Part shown: in pieces, positions 38,661 to 48,761 of the stretch
Numbering within the stretch: the first letter of the stretch is position 1
Layout: every line of letters starts with the position of its first letter
Source: Pantoea endophytica
GTDB lineage: Bacteria > Pseudomonadota > Gammaproteobacteria > Enterobacterales > Enterobacteriaceae
DNA length: 64,000 nt
NCBI RefSeq assembly: GCF_002858935.1
Contig: NZ_PJRT01000007.1
Location: forward strand, 124,001 to 188,000
Reading direction: 5' to 3'
The notes under the pieces: generated by a model
Databases searched by the model: none
What the model saw: the letters and a program-made list of their open reading frames with translations, nothing else
What the model was told of the DNA's origin: nothing
Translations under genes and position numbers: made by a program

Positions 38661-40828
38661 CGCAATTACAGATTCCCGACGCACCTGATAGCGCGTCCGG
38701 GGGAAACGTGCCCTTACACGGATGGGCCACCGCAATCATCCTGATCGCCAGCCATTATCGCTTGCCCTGTTCGCCGGGCATGATCATGGCCGCTGCCGAA
38801 TGGCAGGGCAAACAGTCGCGCGATAAAGCGTTACGCCATCTGGCGCGCCAGGCCGGCTTATCGCTGCAATTATATGAAGAGAATAAGTGGGAGATCACCA
38901 GCTGGCGCTTGCCGCTGGCGATCGAGCTGGCCGACGGTCAGGTGGGCGTTATTACCCAGTTTGATGGCGACGATGACGTGCGGGTGCATTTTGCCGGTGA
39001 TGAACAGCCAGCACCAATTGCGCTGGAGACGTTGCTGCCGGAAATCCGCTTTGCCGCCGCGCTGCGTCCGGTTACCGCCGCCAAAGATAGCCGCGTCGAT
39101 CGCTATCTCGCCACGGTAAAACCGGATTGGCTGCGCCGTCTGGTGCTGCACGATCTGCGGCCGTACGGCTACGTGATGCTCGGATCCTTCCTGATTAACC
39201 TGCTGGCGCTGGTCGGCATTATCTTCTCAATGCAGGTGTACGATCGGGTGATTCCGGCGCAGTCCTATCCCACGCTGTATGTGCTGTATATCGGCGTGAT
39301 CATCTCGGTGGTGTTCACTTATATTCTGCGTGTTGGACGCGATCACGTGACCGATCTGCTGGGCAAGCGTGCCGATATGCGCGTCTCCGATCGGGTATTT
39401 GGTCACGCACTGCGGCTGCGTAACAGCGCGGTGCCGCGCTCGACCGGCACCTTTATCTCGCAGTTGCGCGAGCTAGAGGCGATCCGCGAAATGGTTACGT
39501 CCACCACGGTCACGTCGATTGTCGATATGCCGTTCTTCCTGCTGTTCATGCTGGTGATGGCGATTATCGCGCCGCAGCTGGCGTGGATTGCGCCGGTGGC
39601 GGTGCTGCTGATGATCCTGCCGGGCGTGCTGAGCCAGAAGAAGCTGGCGAAGCTGGCGCAGCAGAACCTGAAAGAGTCGACGCTGCGAAATGCGGTGCTG
39701 GTGGAGAGCGTGCAAGGGCTGGAAGATATCAAGCTGATGCAGGCGGAAGATCGCTTCCTGCAACAGTGGAACAGCTACATTCGCATTACCGCGCAATCCG
39801 GCGTGGAGATGCGCAAAGTGATGCACTCGCTGATTACCTGGGGCGTGACGGTGCAGGGTTTGGTATACGCCAGCGTGATTGTGATCGGTGCGCCGATGGT
39901 AATCAACGGCGATATTACCACCGGTGCGATTGTGGCGGCGTCGCTGCTCTCCTCGCGCATGATTGCGCCGATGGCGACGCTGTGCGGCGTGCTGGCGCGC
40001 TGGCAGCAGGTGAAAGCGGCGAAAGGCAGCCTCGATGCGCTGATGAATTTGCCGGTTGAAAACAGCAAAGACGAAACGCGGATCCACACGCCGGTGCTGT
40101 TTGGTCACTATCAGTTCACCGACGCAATGTTCCGTTACTACACCGATTCGATGAACATCGCGCTGCGCATTAAAAGCCTGACCATCAAACCGGGCGAGCG
40201 TATTGCGGTGCTGGGACGCAACGGTTCGGGTAAATCGACCTTGCTGCAGGCGATGATTGGCGGCATCGATCTGGTCGGCGGTGAACTGCGGCTTGATAAC
40301 CTCAGCCTGCCGCACATTGATGTGGCCGATGTGCGGCGTAACGTTGGCCTGCTGACGCAAAATGCGCGGCTGTTCCACGGCACGCTGCGCGAGAATCTCA
40401 CCATGGGCGCGGCGCACGCCACCGATGATGCCATCTTTGGCGCGCTCACCGTCAGCGGCGGCGCAGATTTCATTCGTCGTCTGCCGCTCGGCCTCGACCA
40501 TCCGATCATGGAAGGCGGCGTTGGGCTTTCCGGCGGACAGCGTCAGTCGCTGCTGCTGGCGCGCATGCTGCTGCGCGATCCCAACATCATCCTGCTGGAT
40601 GAACCGACGGCGGCGCTCGACGATCACACCGAGAAAGAGTTTATCGAACGTCTCGGTCAGTGGCTCAACGGACGCACCTTGATCGTGGCGACGCACCGTG
40701 CGGCGATCCTCGCGCTAGTGGATCGTGTGCTGGTGCTGAAAGAGGGACAACTGGTGATGGACAGCCCGAAAGAGAACGCCTTGCCGGCACCGCGTGCTAA
40801 CGACAGCATGCCGGAGGCGCAATCATGA
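38657..40828 (+). CDS. Type I secretion ABC transporter (LapB/BapC type)
   Basis: 723-residue inner-membrane exporter. Residues about 10-135 are a C39-like domain without the catalytic Cys (GWATAIILIASHYRLPCSP), typical of exporters for large RTX adhesins where it serves as a docking module. Five to six transmembrane helices lie at about 165-440. The nucleotide-binding domain has Walker A GRNGSGKSTL, signature LSGGQRQSLLLARM, Walker B NIILLDEPTAALD and the H-loop IVATHR. It overlaps both neighbours by four bases (ATGA), so the three exporter genes are coupled. Confidence 0.95.
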   Translation: MTQLQIPDAPDSASGGNVPLHGWATAIILIASHYRLPCSPGMIMAAAEWQGKQSRDKALRHLARQAGLSLQLYEENKWEITSWRLPLAIELADGQVGVITQFDGDDDVRVHFAGDEQPAPIALETLLPEIRFAAALRPVTAAKDSRVDRYLATVKPDWLRRLVLHDLRPYGYVMLGSFLINLLALVGIIFSMQVYDRVIPAQSYPTLYVLYIGVIISVVFTYILRVGRDHVTDLLGKRADMRVSDRVFGHALRLRNSAVPRSTGTFISQLRELEAIREMVTSTTVTSIVDMPFFLLFMLVMAIIAPQLAWIAPVAVLLMILPGVLSQKKLAKLAQQNLKESTLRNAVLVESVQGLEDIKLMQAEDRFLQQWNSYIRITAQSGVEMRKVMHSLITWGVTVQGLVYASVIVIGAPMVINGDITTGAIVAASLLSSRMIAPMATLCGVLARWQQVKAAKGSLDALMNLPVENSKDETRIHTPVLFGHYQFTDAMFRYYTDSMNIALRIKSLTIKPGERIAVLGRNGSGKSTLLQAMIGGIDLVGGELRLDNLSLPHIDVADVRRNVGLLTQNARLFHGTLRENLTMGAAHATDDAIFGALTVSGGADFIRRLPLGLDHPIMEGGVGLSGGQRQSLLLARMLLRDPNIILLDEPTAALDDHTEKEFIERLGQWLNGRTLIVATHRAAILALVDRVLVLKEGQLVMDSPKENALPAPRANDSMPEAQS

Positions 40829-42051
40829 TCAGACATATACCGGCAAGACTGCGCTTAGTGACGGCGGCAGAAGTGGATTCCTCCGACGATCTGCTCGGCG
40901 AGCTGCGATCCGAAACCCATTACACTGGCGCGGTGCGGCTGATCGTCATCAGCACCGCACTGATCCTCGTTACGGTGATCTGGGCCTGGTTTGGCGTGCT
41001 GGATGAAGTCTCAACCGGCACCGGCAAAGTGATTCCCAGCTCGCGCGATCAGGTGCTGCAATCGCTGGAGGGCGGCATCCTCACCGAGCTGTATGTGCAC
41101 GAAGGCGATCAGGTGCAGGCCGGGCAAGTGGTGGCGCGCCTCGATGCCACGCGCTCGCAATCCAACGTCGGCGAAAGTGCGGCACGCTATCGTGCGGCAT
41201 TGGCTGCCGCCGCGCGTCTCAATGCGGAAGTGAACGATCAGCCGCTGAGTTTCCCGGCAGAGTTGAATAAGTTCCCCGATCTGATGGCGTCAGAAACGCG
41301 GCTGTATAAAACCCGCCGCGCACAGCTCACTGATGCGACTGCGCAGTTTAAAGAGTCGCTGGCGCTGGCTAACCGCGAGCTGGCCATCACGCAGCGTCTG
41401 GCCAAAACCGGTGCCGCCAGTAGCGTGGAAGTGCTGCGTTTGCAGCGCGATAAATCAGATCTGGAGCTGAAACTCACCGATATGCGTTCGCAATATTACG
41501 TGCAGGCGCGTGAGGAGCTGGCGAAAGCCAACGCCGAGGCCGACAGCATGGCGCAAGTGGTGAAAGGGCGTGAAGACACGGTGACGCGACTGACCATCCG
41601 TTCGCCGATGCGCGGCATCGTGAAAAACATCAAAGTCTCCACCGTGGGCGGCGTGGTCCCACCGAATGGCGAGCTGATGAACATTGTGCCGATGAACGAT
41701 CGTCTGCTGATTGAAGCGCGTTTGTCACCGCGCGATATCGCCTTTATCCGTCCCGGCCAGCGGGCGGTGGTGAAGATCTCGGCGTATGACTACGCCATTT
41801 ATGGCGGCCTGAACGGCGTGGTGGAGAGCATCTCGCCGGATACCATTCAGGATGAGGTGAAACCGGAAATTTACTATTACCGCGTGTTTATCCGCACCGA
41901 TAACGACTACGTGCAGAATAAAGCCGGTAAGCGCTTCTCCATCAGTCCCGGCATGGTTTCTACCGTGGATATCAAGACCGGTGAGAAGACGGTGATGGAT
42001 TATCTGATTAAGCCGTTTAACAAAGCGCAAGAGGCGATGCGCGAACGCTGA
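40825..42051 (+). CDS. HlyD-family membrane fusion protein of the T1SS
   Basis: 408 residues (LapC/BapD type). It has one N-terminal transmembrane helix (LIVISTALILVTVIWAWFG), the lipoyl half-motif EGGILTELYVHEGDQVQAGQ, a coiled-coil hairpin (about residues 100-245), the second lipoyl half with IRSPMRGIVKNIKVSTVGG, and a beta-barrel C-terminus with the HlyD signature near the end (GMVSTVDIKTGEKTVMDYL). It bridges the ABC transporter to the TolC channel. It is the last gene of the module, and a strong terminator follows. Confidence 0.95.
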   Translation: MIRHIPARLRLVTAAEVDSSDDLLGELRSETHYTGAVRLIVISTALILVTVIWAWFGVLDEVSTGTGKVIPSSRDQVLQSLEGGILTELYVHEGDQVQAGQVVARLDATRSQSNVGESAARYRAALAAAARLNAEVNDQPLSFPAELNKFPDLMASETRLYKTRRAQLTDATAQFKESLALANRELAITQRLAKTGAASSVEVLRLQRDKSDLELKLTDMRSQYYVQAREELAKANAEADSMAQVVKGREDTVTRLTIRSPMRGIVKNIKVSTVGGVVPPNGELMNIVPMNDRLLIEARLSPRDIAFIRPGQRAVVKISAYDYAIYGGLNGVVESISPDTIQDEVKPEIYYYRVFIRTDNDYVQNKAGKRFSISPGMVSTVDIKTGEKTVMDYLIKPFNKAQEAMRER

Positions 42052-42076
42052 TTGGAACGGTATAATGCGTTAGTTT

Positions 42077-42112
42077 AAAACCGCTGTTTTCCTCAGGAAA
42101 CGGCGGTTTTTT
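42077..42112 (+). terminator. Terminator of the adhesin exporter operon
   Basis: Long stem AAAACCGCTGTTT... pairing with ...GGAAACGGCGGTTTT (42077-42091 with 42096-42110, two G-T pairs), followed by T6. Confidence 0.92.
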
Positions 42113-42116
42113 ATTT

Positions 42117-42541
42117 GGGTGATTGATGAGGGCACCATGAAGTTTTGGTAACTATTACACGAACCGTTAAATATCAAATCCCACACTTATATAATTAATT
42201 ACAGCAAGAAATGTCTTGAGTTGGCTTGTTATTAGAGAAAAGGGTTTCCCGAAGTGAACGATAACAAGCCGTTTCTCAAATGCGCTAAGTGCGCTTAACG
42301 CTAAGCTGAGCGCTTTGATACGTTACGCACATGAAATTATGAACAAATCAATGTGGTTTTATTTTCGAGCGCGGGAAGACGGACGCGGTACTTTTATTTA
42401 ATGCGCTGCAATTTGTCACCAAAAAACATCCCGAAATATTGGATTTTCCTCGAGGGGCGGCAGGGTTATTAATGCGCAGAGCCGCAGGCCGAACCTCAAT
42501 GATGTGCTACGGCACGCTTATGAATATTTGATGATTGCTCC
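42117..42541. other. Gap between exporter operon and capsule region 1
   Basis: 425 bases with no supportable gene, presumably holding the kpsE promoter. Seen here: a cluster of related GCGCTAAG/CGCTTAA/AGCGCT motifs at 42276-42316, a GGGGCGGCAGGGT at 42454-42466 that resembles an ops element with two mismatches, and an open frame without a start codon over 42348-42533. None is strong. Confidence 0.4.
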
Positions 42542-43690
42542 ATGTTAATAAAAGAGAATTCCACCTTATCAAAATTTGAAAAAAGATTAGGCGTTGTTTC
42601 TTTCGCCAATCTTAAACGGCACCTCGGAAAAGGGATCATTTTTCTCCCAATGACGTTGCTGATTATTTATCTGGCAATATTCAGTCAGCCGCGTTTTGTG
42701 AGCGAATCCAAAGTCGCGATTAAACGCTCAGATGATCTTGCCAGCAATAGCGTGAATTTTGGCTTGTTGTTAGGGGCGATTAATCCCAGTTCGGTGGAAG
42801 ATGCACTTTACTTAAAGGAGTACATCAATTCGCCGGATATGCTGGCAGTGCTAGATAAACAACTTAATTTCCGTCAAACCTTCAGCCAAAGCGGGCTGGA
42901 TTTCTTGCACCATCTGTCTCCTGATGAAACTGCCGAAAAATTCCTGCGTTATTATCGTGAACGTATCAGCGTAACGTATGACGATAAAGCCGGATTGCTG
43001 GCTATTCGCACGCAAGGCTTTACGCCGGACTTTGCCCTTAACTTTAATAAAGCGGTGCTGAAAGAGTCCGAACGCTTCATTAATGAGTTGTCGCACCGTA
43101 TTGCGCGTGATCAACTGGCCTTTGCGGAAAAGGAGATGGAAAAGTCCCGCTCACGCCTGAATAACAGTAAATCCGAGCTGCTGGCGTATCAGAACAGCAA
43201 CAATGTGCTGGATCCTGAAGCGCAAGCGTTAGCAGCCAGTTCACTGGTTAACACGCTGATGGGCCAGAAGATCCAGATGGAAGCGGAGCTGCGTACTCTG
43301 CTGACCTATCTGCGTGATGACGCTGCGCAAGTTGTCAGCGTACGTAACGCCATTGCCTCGATGCAGGCGCAGATCGATAACGAGAAAGGCAAAATCACCG
43401 CGCCGCAGGGCGACAAACTTAACCGCATGGCGGTGGAGTTTGAAGAGATTAGATCGCGTGTCACCTTTGATAATGAGCTTTACAAGCTTGCGCTGACCTC
43501 TATCGAAAAAACACGCGTGGAAGCCGCTCGCAAACTGAAAGTGCTTTCGGTGATCAGTTCACCGCAGCAGCCGCAAGAGTCCACTTTCCCCAATATTCCG
43601 TATTTGATCGCCTGCTGGTTGCTGGTGTGCTGCTTAATGTTTGGCACCCTGAAACTGATATTGGCGGTGATTGAAGATCATCGGGATTAA
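42542..43690 (+). CDS. kpsE: Capsule polysaccharide export inner-membrane protein KpsE
   Basis: 382 residues, the same as E. coli KpsE (PCP-3 family). It has one N-terminal TM (GIIFLPMTLLIIYLAIFS), a large periplasmic part with coiled coil (about 190-330, FAEKEMEKSRSRLNNSKSEL), the proline-rich PQQPQESTFPN before the second TM, and a TM near the C-terminus (IACWLLVCCLMFGTLKLI). It links the KpsMT transporter to KpsD across the periplasm. First gene of region 1. kpsF, usually upstream in E. coli group 2 loci, is absent. The SD is weak. Confidence 0.95.
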   Translation: MLIKENSTLSKFEKRLGVVSFANLKRHLGKGIIFLPMTLLIIYLAIFSQPRFVSESKVAIKRSDDLASNSVNFGLLLGAINPSSVEDALYLKEYINSPDMLAVLDKQLNFRQTFSQSGLDFLHHLSPDETAEKFLRYYRERISVTYDDKAGLLAIRTQGFTPDFALNFNKAVLKESERFINELSHRIARDQLAFAEKEMEKSRSRLNNSKSELLAYQNSNNVLDPEAQALAASSLVNTLMGQKIQMEAELRTLLTYLRDDAAQVVSVRNAIASMQAQIDNEKGKITAPQGDKLNRMAVEFEEIRSRVTFDNELYKLALTSIEKTRVEAARKLKVLSVISSPQQPQESTFPNIPYLIACWLLVCCLMFGTLKLILAVIEDHRD

Positions 43691-43713
43691 TGCTGTCGCA
43701 GAATGAGTCTGTT

Positions 43714-45390
43714 ATGAAAATTTTAAAATCATTTGTAATGATCGCAGCTTGCTTCACTGCGCAGGCCAATGCGGCCTTAAATATTAACGCTGATGCAAAC
43801 TTAACCGGTGTTAAAACACAATCTTTGCTCAATTCGGCACCGGTAAATATCAGCAGCAATAACAGCGGATTTGATGATACGCCTGTGCCAGTTGCACCTG
43901 TGGTACTTAGCCGTATGTTTGGTGCCCAGCTGTTTAATGGCAATAGCGGAGAGAACGGGGCAAGCGTAGGTTTCAATCCCGGCTATATCCTGAATCCAGG
44001 AGATAGCATTCAGGTGCGTTTATGGGGCGCATTTACTTTTGACGGCGCGTTGCAGGTTGATCCCAAAGGCAACATTTTCCTGCCAAATGTGGGGCCGGTA
44101 AAAGTCGCTGGCATCAGTAACAGCCAGCTAAACGCGTTAATTACCAGCAAAGTGAAGCAGGTCTACCAAGCCAACGTCAGTGTGTATGCATCGCTATTAC
44201 AGGCACAGCCTGTGAAAGTCTACGTCACCGGTTTTGTCCACAGCCCGGGTTTATATGGCGGCGTGACGTCGGATTCCCTATTGAACTATTTGATTAAAGC
44301 AGGCGGCGTTGATCCTGAACGTGGAAGTTACGTCGATATTGCAGTGAAACGTGGCAATAAAGTGCGATCCAATATCAACCTGTATGATTTTTTGCTTAAC
44401 GGTAAATTGGGATTATCACAATTTGCCGATGGCGACACCATTGTGGTCGGGCCGCGTCAGCATACGTTCAATGTGCAAGGCGATGTATTCAATAGCTATA
44501 ACTTTGAATTTCGCAACAGCACTATTCCTGTCACCGAAGCTTTGAGCTGGGCGCGAGTCAAACCGGGTGCGACGCATATTACTATTGTGCGCCAGCAAGG
44601 TTTAGCAAAGCGCAGCGAATATTATCCAATTCGCGAGGCGAACGGCCGCTTCCTGCAAGATGGTGACAGACTGATTGTGAGCACCGATCGCTATGCCAGC
44701 ACGATTCAGGTCCGCGTTGAAGGCGCACACTCAGGTGAACACGCGATGGTACTGCCTTACGGATCCAACATGCAGGCGGTGTTGAAGCAGATTCGACCTA
44801 ATAGTATGTCGCAGATGAGTGCCATCAAGCTGTATCGTCCCTCCGTGGCCTCCCGCCAGAAAGAGATGATGAACCTGGCGTTGCAGAAGTTAGAGGAAGC
44901 CTCGCTTTCTGCGCAATCATCCACCAAGGAAGAGGCTGGCCTCCGCTTCCAGGAAGCGCAATTGGTCAGCCGATTTGTGGCGAAAGCGCGTCAGGTCGTG
45001 CCAAAAGGTGAAGTCATTCTGAACGAGAAAAACCTCGCGGCCACCCTGCTGGAAGATGGTGATGTGATTAGCATTCCTCAGAAAACCTCACTGGTGCTGG
45101 TACATGGTGAAGTGCTGTTCCCGAATGCAGTGAGCTGGGAGAAAGGCTTACGCGCGAAAGATTACATCGCCAAAAGTGGTGGCTTTACGCAGAAGTCCGG
45201 TAATGCGCGCGTCATCGTTATTCGCCAGAACGGCGCAGCCGAAGACGCGGAAGATGTCGGTGCGCTGAATCCAGGTGATGAGTTAATGGTGCTGCCGAAG
45301 TATGAATCGAAGAGCATCGAAGTGACGCGTGGCATTTCCACCATCCTGTATCAATTAGCCGTTGCGGCGAAAGTGGTTCTTACGCTGTAA
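43714..45390 (+). CDS. kpsD: Capsule polysaccharide export outer-membrane protein KpsD
   Basis: 558 residues from this start, the same as E. coli KpsD, with near-identical blocks (GAQLFNG, YILNPGDSIQVRLWGAFTFD, VTSDSLLNYLIKAGGVDPE). It has a signal peptide (MKILKSFVMIAACFTAQANA), a polysaccharide-export (PES) domain near residue 90, and several SLBB-type domains. It forms the periplasmic/outer-membrane conduit for capsule. An ATG at 43690 overlapping the kpsE stop is in frame, but the signal peptide and family length favour 43714. Confidence 0.96.
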   Translation: MKILKSFVMIAACFTAQANAALNINADANLTGVKTQSLLNSAPVNISSNNSGFDDTPVPVAPVVLSRMFGAQLFNGNSGENGASVGFNPGYILNPGDSIQVRLWGAFTFDGALQVDPKGNIFLPNVGPVKVAGISNSQLNALITSKVKQVYQANVSVYASLLQAQPVKVYVTGFVHSPGLYGGVTSDSLLNYLIKAGGVDPERGSYVDIAVKRGNKVRSNINLYDFLLNGKLGLSQFADGDTIVVGPRQHTFNVQGDVFNSYNFEFRNSTIPVTEALSWARVKPGATHITIVRQQGLAKRSEYYPIREANGRFLQDGDRLIVSTDRYASTIQVRVEGAHSGEHAMVLPYGSNMQAVLKQIRPNSMSQMSAIKLYRPSVASRQKEMMNLALQKLEEASLSAQSSTKEEAGLRFQEAQLVSRFVAKARQVVPKGEVILNEKNLAATLLEDGDVISIPQKTSLVLVHGEVLFPNAVSWEKGLRAKDYIAKSGGFTQKSGNARVIVIRQNGAAEDAEDVGALNPGDELMVLPKYESKSIEVTRGISTILYQLAVAAKVVLTL

Positions 45391-45402
45391 GGGTGCATCG
45401 TG

Positions 45403-47433
45403 ATGATTGGTATATTCTCTTCGGGCATCTGGCGAATTCCATTTTTGCGTAATTTCCTGGCCCAGCCGTGCCAGAAATTATCGCTGCAACGGCCTGTCGC
45501 CGATGCCGTGACCACCATTGCAGTGTGGGGATATCGTCCCAATACACGTCAGCCAGTGGCGTGGGCGCGTAGTGTAGGAAAATCAGTGCTGCGACTGGAA
45601 GATGGCTATATCCGCTCGCTGGATCTTGGCGTTAATGGCGCGCCACCTTTTTCACTGGTGCTGGATAGATTGGGGATCTATTACGATGCTAACCGGCCCA
45701 GCGAGTTAGAGAAGATGATCCAGGAAAGAGAAGTTAATCAACGGCTTGCCGATGACGCCAAACGAGCAATGAGCATCATCGTTGAGCAAGATTTATCGAA
45801 ATATAATCAGGCCCCGGCTTTTATTGCAGGAGCATGTGCAACCAGCAATGTAGTATTAGTTATTGACCAAACGCTAGGTGACATGTCCGTAACCTATGGC
45901 AATGCGGGGCCGAATAATTTTGTCCTGATGTTAGAGGCGGCGATGCGGGAAAATCCTGGTGCCGTGGTCTGGATAAAGGTCCATCCGGACGTACTACAAG
46001 GCAAGAAGTCGGGATATTACCACTCCTTCCAATCCACGCATCATATACATCTCATGGCTGATGATGTGAGCCCACAATCTCTGTTGCGGCATGTCTCACG
46101 TGTCTATGTCATGACTTCGCAGTATGGATTTGAAGCATTGATGGCAGGTAAACCGGTGACGTGCTTTGGCCAACCCTGGTATGCCGGTTGGGGATTGACC
46201 GACGATCGCCATCCACAAGCTAAGCAGCTAAGTGAACGGCGTGGCAACGCTACGCTTGAGCAACTGTTTGCGGCGGCCTACTTGCGCTATAGCCGCTATA
46301 TCCACCCGTTGACCGGCGAGCCCGCAACGCTGTTTGATGTTTTGCATTGGATCCAATTGCAACGCAACTATCAGCTACCACGTATCGGACACCTTTGGGC
46401 GCCGGGTTTATCGATGTGGAAATACACCATCCTTAAACCGTTTTTGCGTACCGCTACCAATACGCTGAGTTTTTCAAAAAGTAATAAGCTGGCTACCGCG
46501 TGTGTGGTGTGGGGAATTGCTGGCGAGCAGCGTTGGTTGGAAAAAGCGCAAGCCCAACAATTACCTGTTTGGCGGATGGAAGATGGTTTTTTACGCTCTT
46601 CGGGCCTGGGTTCAGATCTTATGCCGCCGTTGTCCTTGGTATTGGATAAACGTGGTATTTATTACGATGCCACGCGACCCAGTGATTTAGAGGTGTTGCT
46701 CAATGAAAGTGAATTAACCGATGCTCAATGTTCGCGGGCGAGGAAGGTTCATCATCGACTCGTAAATAACAGAATCAGTAAATACAATCTTGGAGTTGAT
46801 TTTACTTTGCCAGCCGATTCAAAAGGGAAACGTGTATTATTGGTGCCAGGTCAGGTAGAAAATGATGCATCTATTCAGACCAGCACCTTTACAATCTGTA
46901 CTAATCGGGATTTGTTACGAACCGTACGGGAGCGTAATCCTGCGGCATACATTATTTACAAGCCACATCCAGATGTAGTAGTAGGCAACCGCAAAGGGCA
47001 TATTACTGATAGAGAAATTAATCAATATGCTGATTATCAGGCGCTGGATGCAGACATTATTCAATGTATTCAGGTTTCCAATGAAGTACATACCATGACA
47101 TCGCTTTCAGGATTCGAAGCTTTATTGCATGGCAAACGCGTGTACTGCTACGGCATGCCATTCTATGCTGGATGGGGATTAACATATGACGAGCATGATT
47201 GTTTCCGCCGTGTGAAACAGTTAGGCCTTTACGATTTAATCTATCAAGCATTAATTGCCTATCCAACTTACATTCATCCGTTACGACTGGATGCTATTTC
47301 AGTCGAAGAAGCCATTGAAATTCTCATCAATACACCACGAGCAAATATGGTGATTGATAAAAATTGGCGAGACAGACTTATGCGGATGGGAAAAAAGTTA
47401 TCAATGTTTATTAAGGTTAAGTTAGCATTTTAA
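45403..47433 (+). CDS. kpsC: Capsule beta-Kdo transferase KpsC
   Basis: 676 residues (E. coli 675). Dual glycosyltransferase that extends the poly-beta-Kdo linker joining the capsule to lyso-phosphatidylglycerol. The internal duplication is obvious: [13 protein letters not shown] / [19 protein letters not shown] in the first half and [13 protein letters not shown] / [19 protein letters not shown] in the second. WIKVHPD and IYKPHPD, and twice a FYAGWGL or WYAGWGL segment, also repeat. A GTG one codon upstream is an alternative start. E. coli KpsC begins MIGI, as here. kpsU, which usually precedes kpsC, is absent. Confidence 0.95.
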   Translation: MIGIFSSGIWRIPFLRNFLAQPCQKLSLQRPVADAVTTIAVWGYRPNTRQPVAWARSVGKSVLRLEDGYIRSLDLGVNGAPPFSLVLDRLGIYYDANRPSELEKMIQEREVNQRLADDAKRAMSIIVEQDLSKYNQAPAFIAGACATSNVVLVIDQTLGDMSVTYGNAGPNNFVLMLEAAMRENPGAVVWIKVHPDVLQGKKSGYYHSFQSTHHIHLMADDVSPQSLLRHVSRVYVMTSQYGFEALMAGKPVTCFGQPWYAGWGLTDDRHPQAKQLSERRGNATLEQLFAAAYLRYSRYIHPLTGEPATLFDVLHWIQLQRNYQLPRIGHLWAPGLSMWKYTILKPFLRTATNTLSFSKSNKLATACVVWGIAGEQRWLEKAQAQQLPVWRMEDGFLRSSGLGSDLMPPLSLVLDKRGIYYDATRPSDLEVLLNESELTDAQCSRARKVHHRLVNNRISKYNLGVDFTLPADSKGKRVLLVPGQVENDASIQTSTFTICTNRDLLRTVRERNPAAYIIYKPHPDVVVGNRKGHITDREINQYADYQALDADIIQCIQVSNEVHTMTSLSGFEALLHGKRVYCYGMPFYAGWGLTYDEHDCFRRVKQLGLYDLIYQALIAYPTYIHPLRLDAISVEEAIEILINTPRANMVIDKNWRDRLMRMGKKLSMFIKVKLAF

Positions 47434-47436
47434 ACC

Positions 47437-48663
47437 ATGAGTGAAGCTATTAAAAAGCTGCTAAAAGGAAAGCAGTTCCTGTTGTTGCAAGGCCCAATGG
47501 GGCCTTTCTTTAATGACATGGCTTATTGGCTGGAATCATTAGGGCGTAAAGCCGTGAATGTCGTATTCAACGGCGGCGACCGCTTCTATTGCCGTAAACG
47601 TAAATACCTCGCGTTCATGCAAACAGAAAAGGAGTTTTCGGCTTGGCTCAACCAAGTTAAGCGGGATTATGAATTTGATACGATTTTATGCTTTGGCGAT
47701 TGCCGGACGCTACATAAGGTAGCGAAAGGCTGGGCGCATACGCAAGGGGTTAGATTTTTTGTTTTCGAAGAAGGATATCTGCGACCAAATTTTATTACGC
47801 TCGAGGAGGGCGGTGTCAATGCCAACTCTTCATTGCCGCGCGATGCTGAGTTCTATCGACAGCTACTGGCGCAGCCAGCAGCAAAAATAGAGGCATGTTA
47901 TCCATCTAAAATTCGCAAGATGGCGCATGCCAGTTGGTATTACTTCATTAGCTGGTATTATCGACATACTTTTGACCAATATTGTCACCATAAACCATTT
48001 TCACCTTGGCGCGAAGCCACATATTGGTTTCGTGCTGGGTGGCGCAAGACATTATATCAATTTAAGCAGAGATATATACTTAATAGATTAACGATTGAGC
48101 TAGATCAACGCTATTACCTGGCGATTTTACAGGTTTATAATGACAGCCAAATAGAGCATCATAGCCCTTATAATGATGTGCGGGATTATATCTATGAGGT
48201 AATGTGCTCCTTTGCGCAGCATGCACCAGCGGATACTTATCTGGTGATTAAACATCATCCAATGGATTGTGGGCATCGCAATTACGCAGCGCTGATCAAT
48301 GAGCTCTGCAAGCGTTTAAATATTATAGATAGAGTAGTTTATATTCATGACCTCCCTTTGCGGGAATTAATTTTACATGCTCAAGGTGTGGTTACGATCA
48401 ACAGCACCGCAGGGATTTTAGCGTTGATGCATGGTAAGCGGATAAAAGTGATGGGAGAGGCATTGTACGACATTCGAGGAGTAACGTTTCAGTCGGGTTT
48501 GGATTTTTTTTGGCGGGATCAATTTACTATAGATGATTATTTGTTCAAAAATTTTATGTCACATTTGACCTGCCAGACGCAAGTTAATATCCATTATTAC
48601 CAATGGAACGTTTTTTCGAGTAAAGTTTGGAGTGAATTAGAAGACGTGCAAAACTTTAAATGA
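47437..48663 (+). CDS. kpsS: Capsule beta-Kdo transferase KpsS
   Basis: 408 residues. It initiates the linker by adding the first beta-Kdo to the lipid acceptor. Family segments are LLLQGPMGPFFNDMAYWLE at residues 16-34, GDRFYCRKRKYLAF, FEEGYLRPNFITLEEGG, and VIKHHPMDCGHRNY followed by TINSTAGILALMHGKR, the GT-B nucleotide-sugar half. The start is 3 bases after the kpsC stop. It is the last gene of rightward region 1 and converges on the acyltransferase gene. Confidence 0.94.
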   Translation: MSEAIKKLLKGKQFLLLQGPMGPFFNDMAYWLESLGRKAVNVVFNGGDRFYCRKRKYLAFMQTEKEFSAWLNQVKRDYEFDTILCFGDCRTLHKVAKGWAHTQGVRFFVFEEGYLRPNFITLEEGGVNANSSLPRDAEFYRQLLAQPAAKIEACYPSKIRKMAHASWYYFISWYYRHTFDQYCHHKPFSPWREATYWFRAGWRKTLYQFKQRYILNRLTIELDQRYYLAILQVYNDSQIEHHSPYNDVRDYIYEVMCSFAQHAPADTYLVIKHHPMDCGHRNYAALINELCKRLNIIDRVVYIHDLPLRELILHAQGVVTINSTAGILALMHGKRIKVMGEALYDIRGVTFQSGLDFFWRDQFTIDDYLFKNFMSHLTCQTQVNIHYYQWNVFSSKVWSELEDVQNFK

Positions 48664-48690
48664 GCTCAATTTCAGCGTTGTTAATTAACG

Positions 48691-48717
48691 CCATGCTGAC
48701 ACTCAAGCGCAGCATGG
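48691..48717. other. Hairpin between convergent capsule operons
   Basis: Perfect stem CCATGCTG/CAGCATGG with an 11-base loop in the 98-base gap between kpsS and the acyltransferase gene. It has no U tract on either strand, so the terminator role is uncertain. Confidence 0.35.
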
Positions 48718-48761
48718 TTCGTCAATTGCGGGTTCCCATTGAATATTTACTCTATTTTAGT

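Noticed and set aside
42454..42466. GGGGCGGCAGGGT before kpsE as an ops element
   Set aside because: Two mismatches in the ops core and no JUMPstart sequence upstream. Region 1 of group 2 loci is not usually ops-controlled. The true ops is before kpsM.
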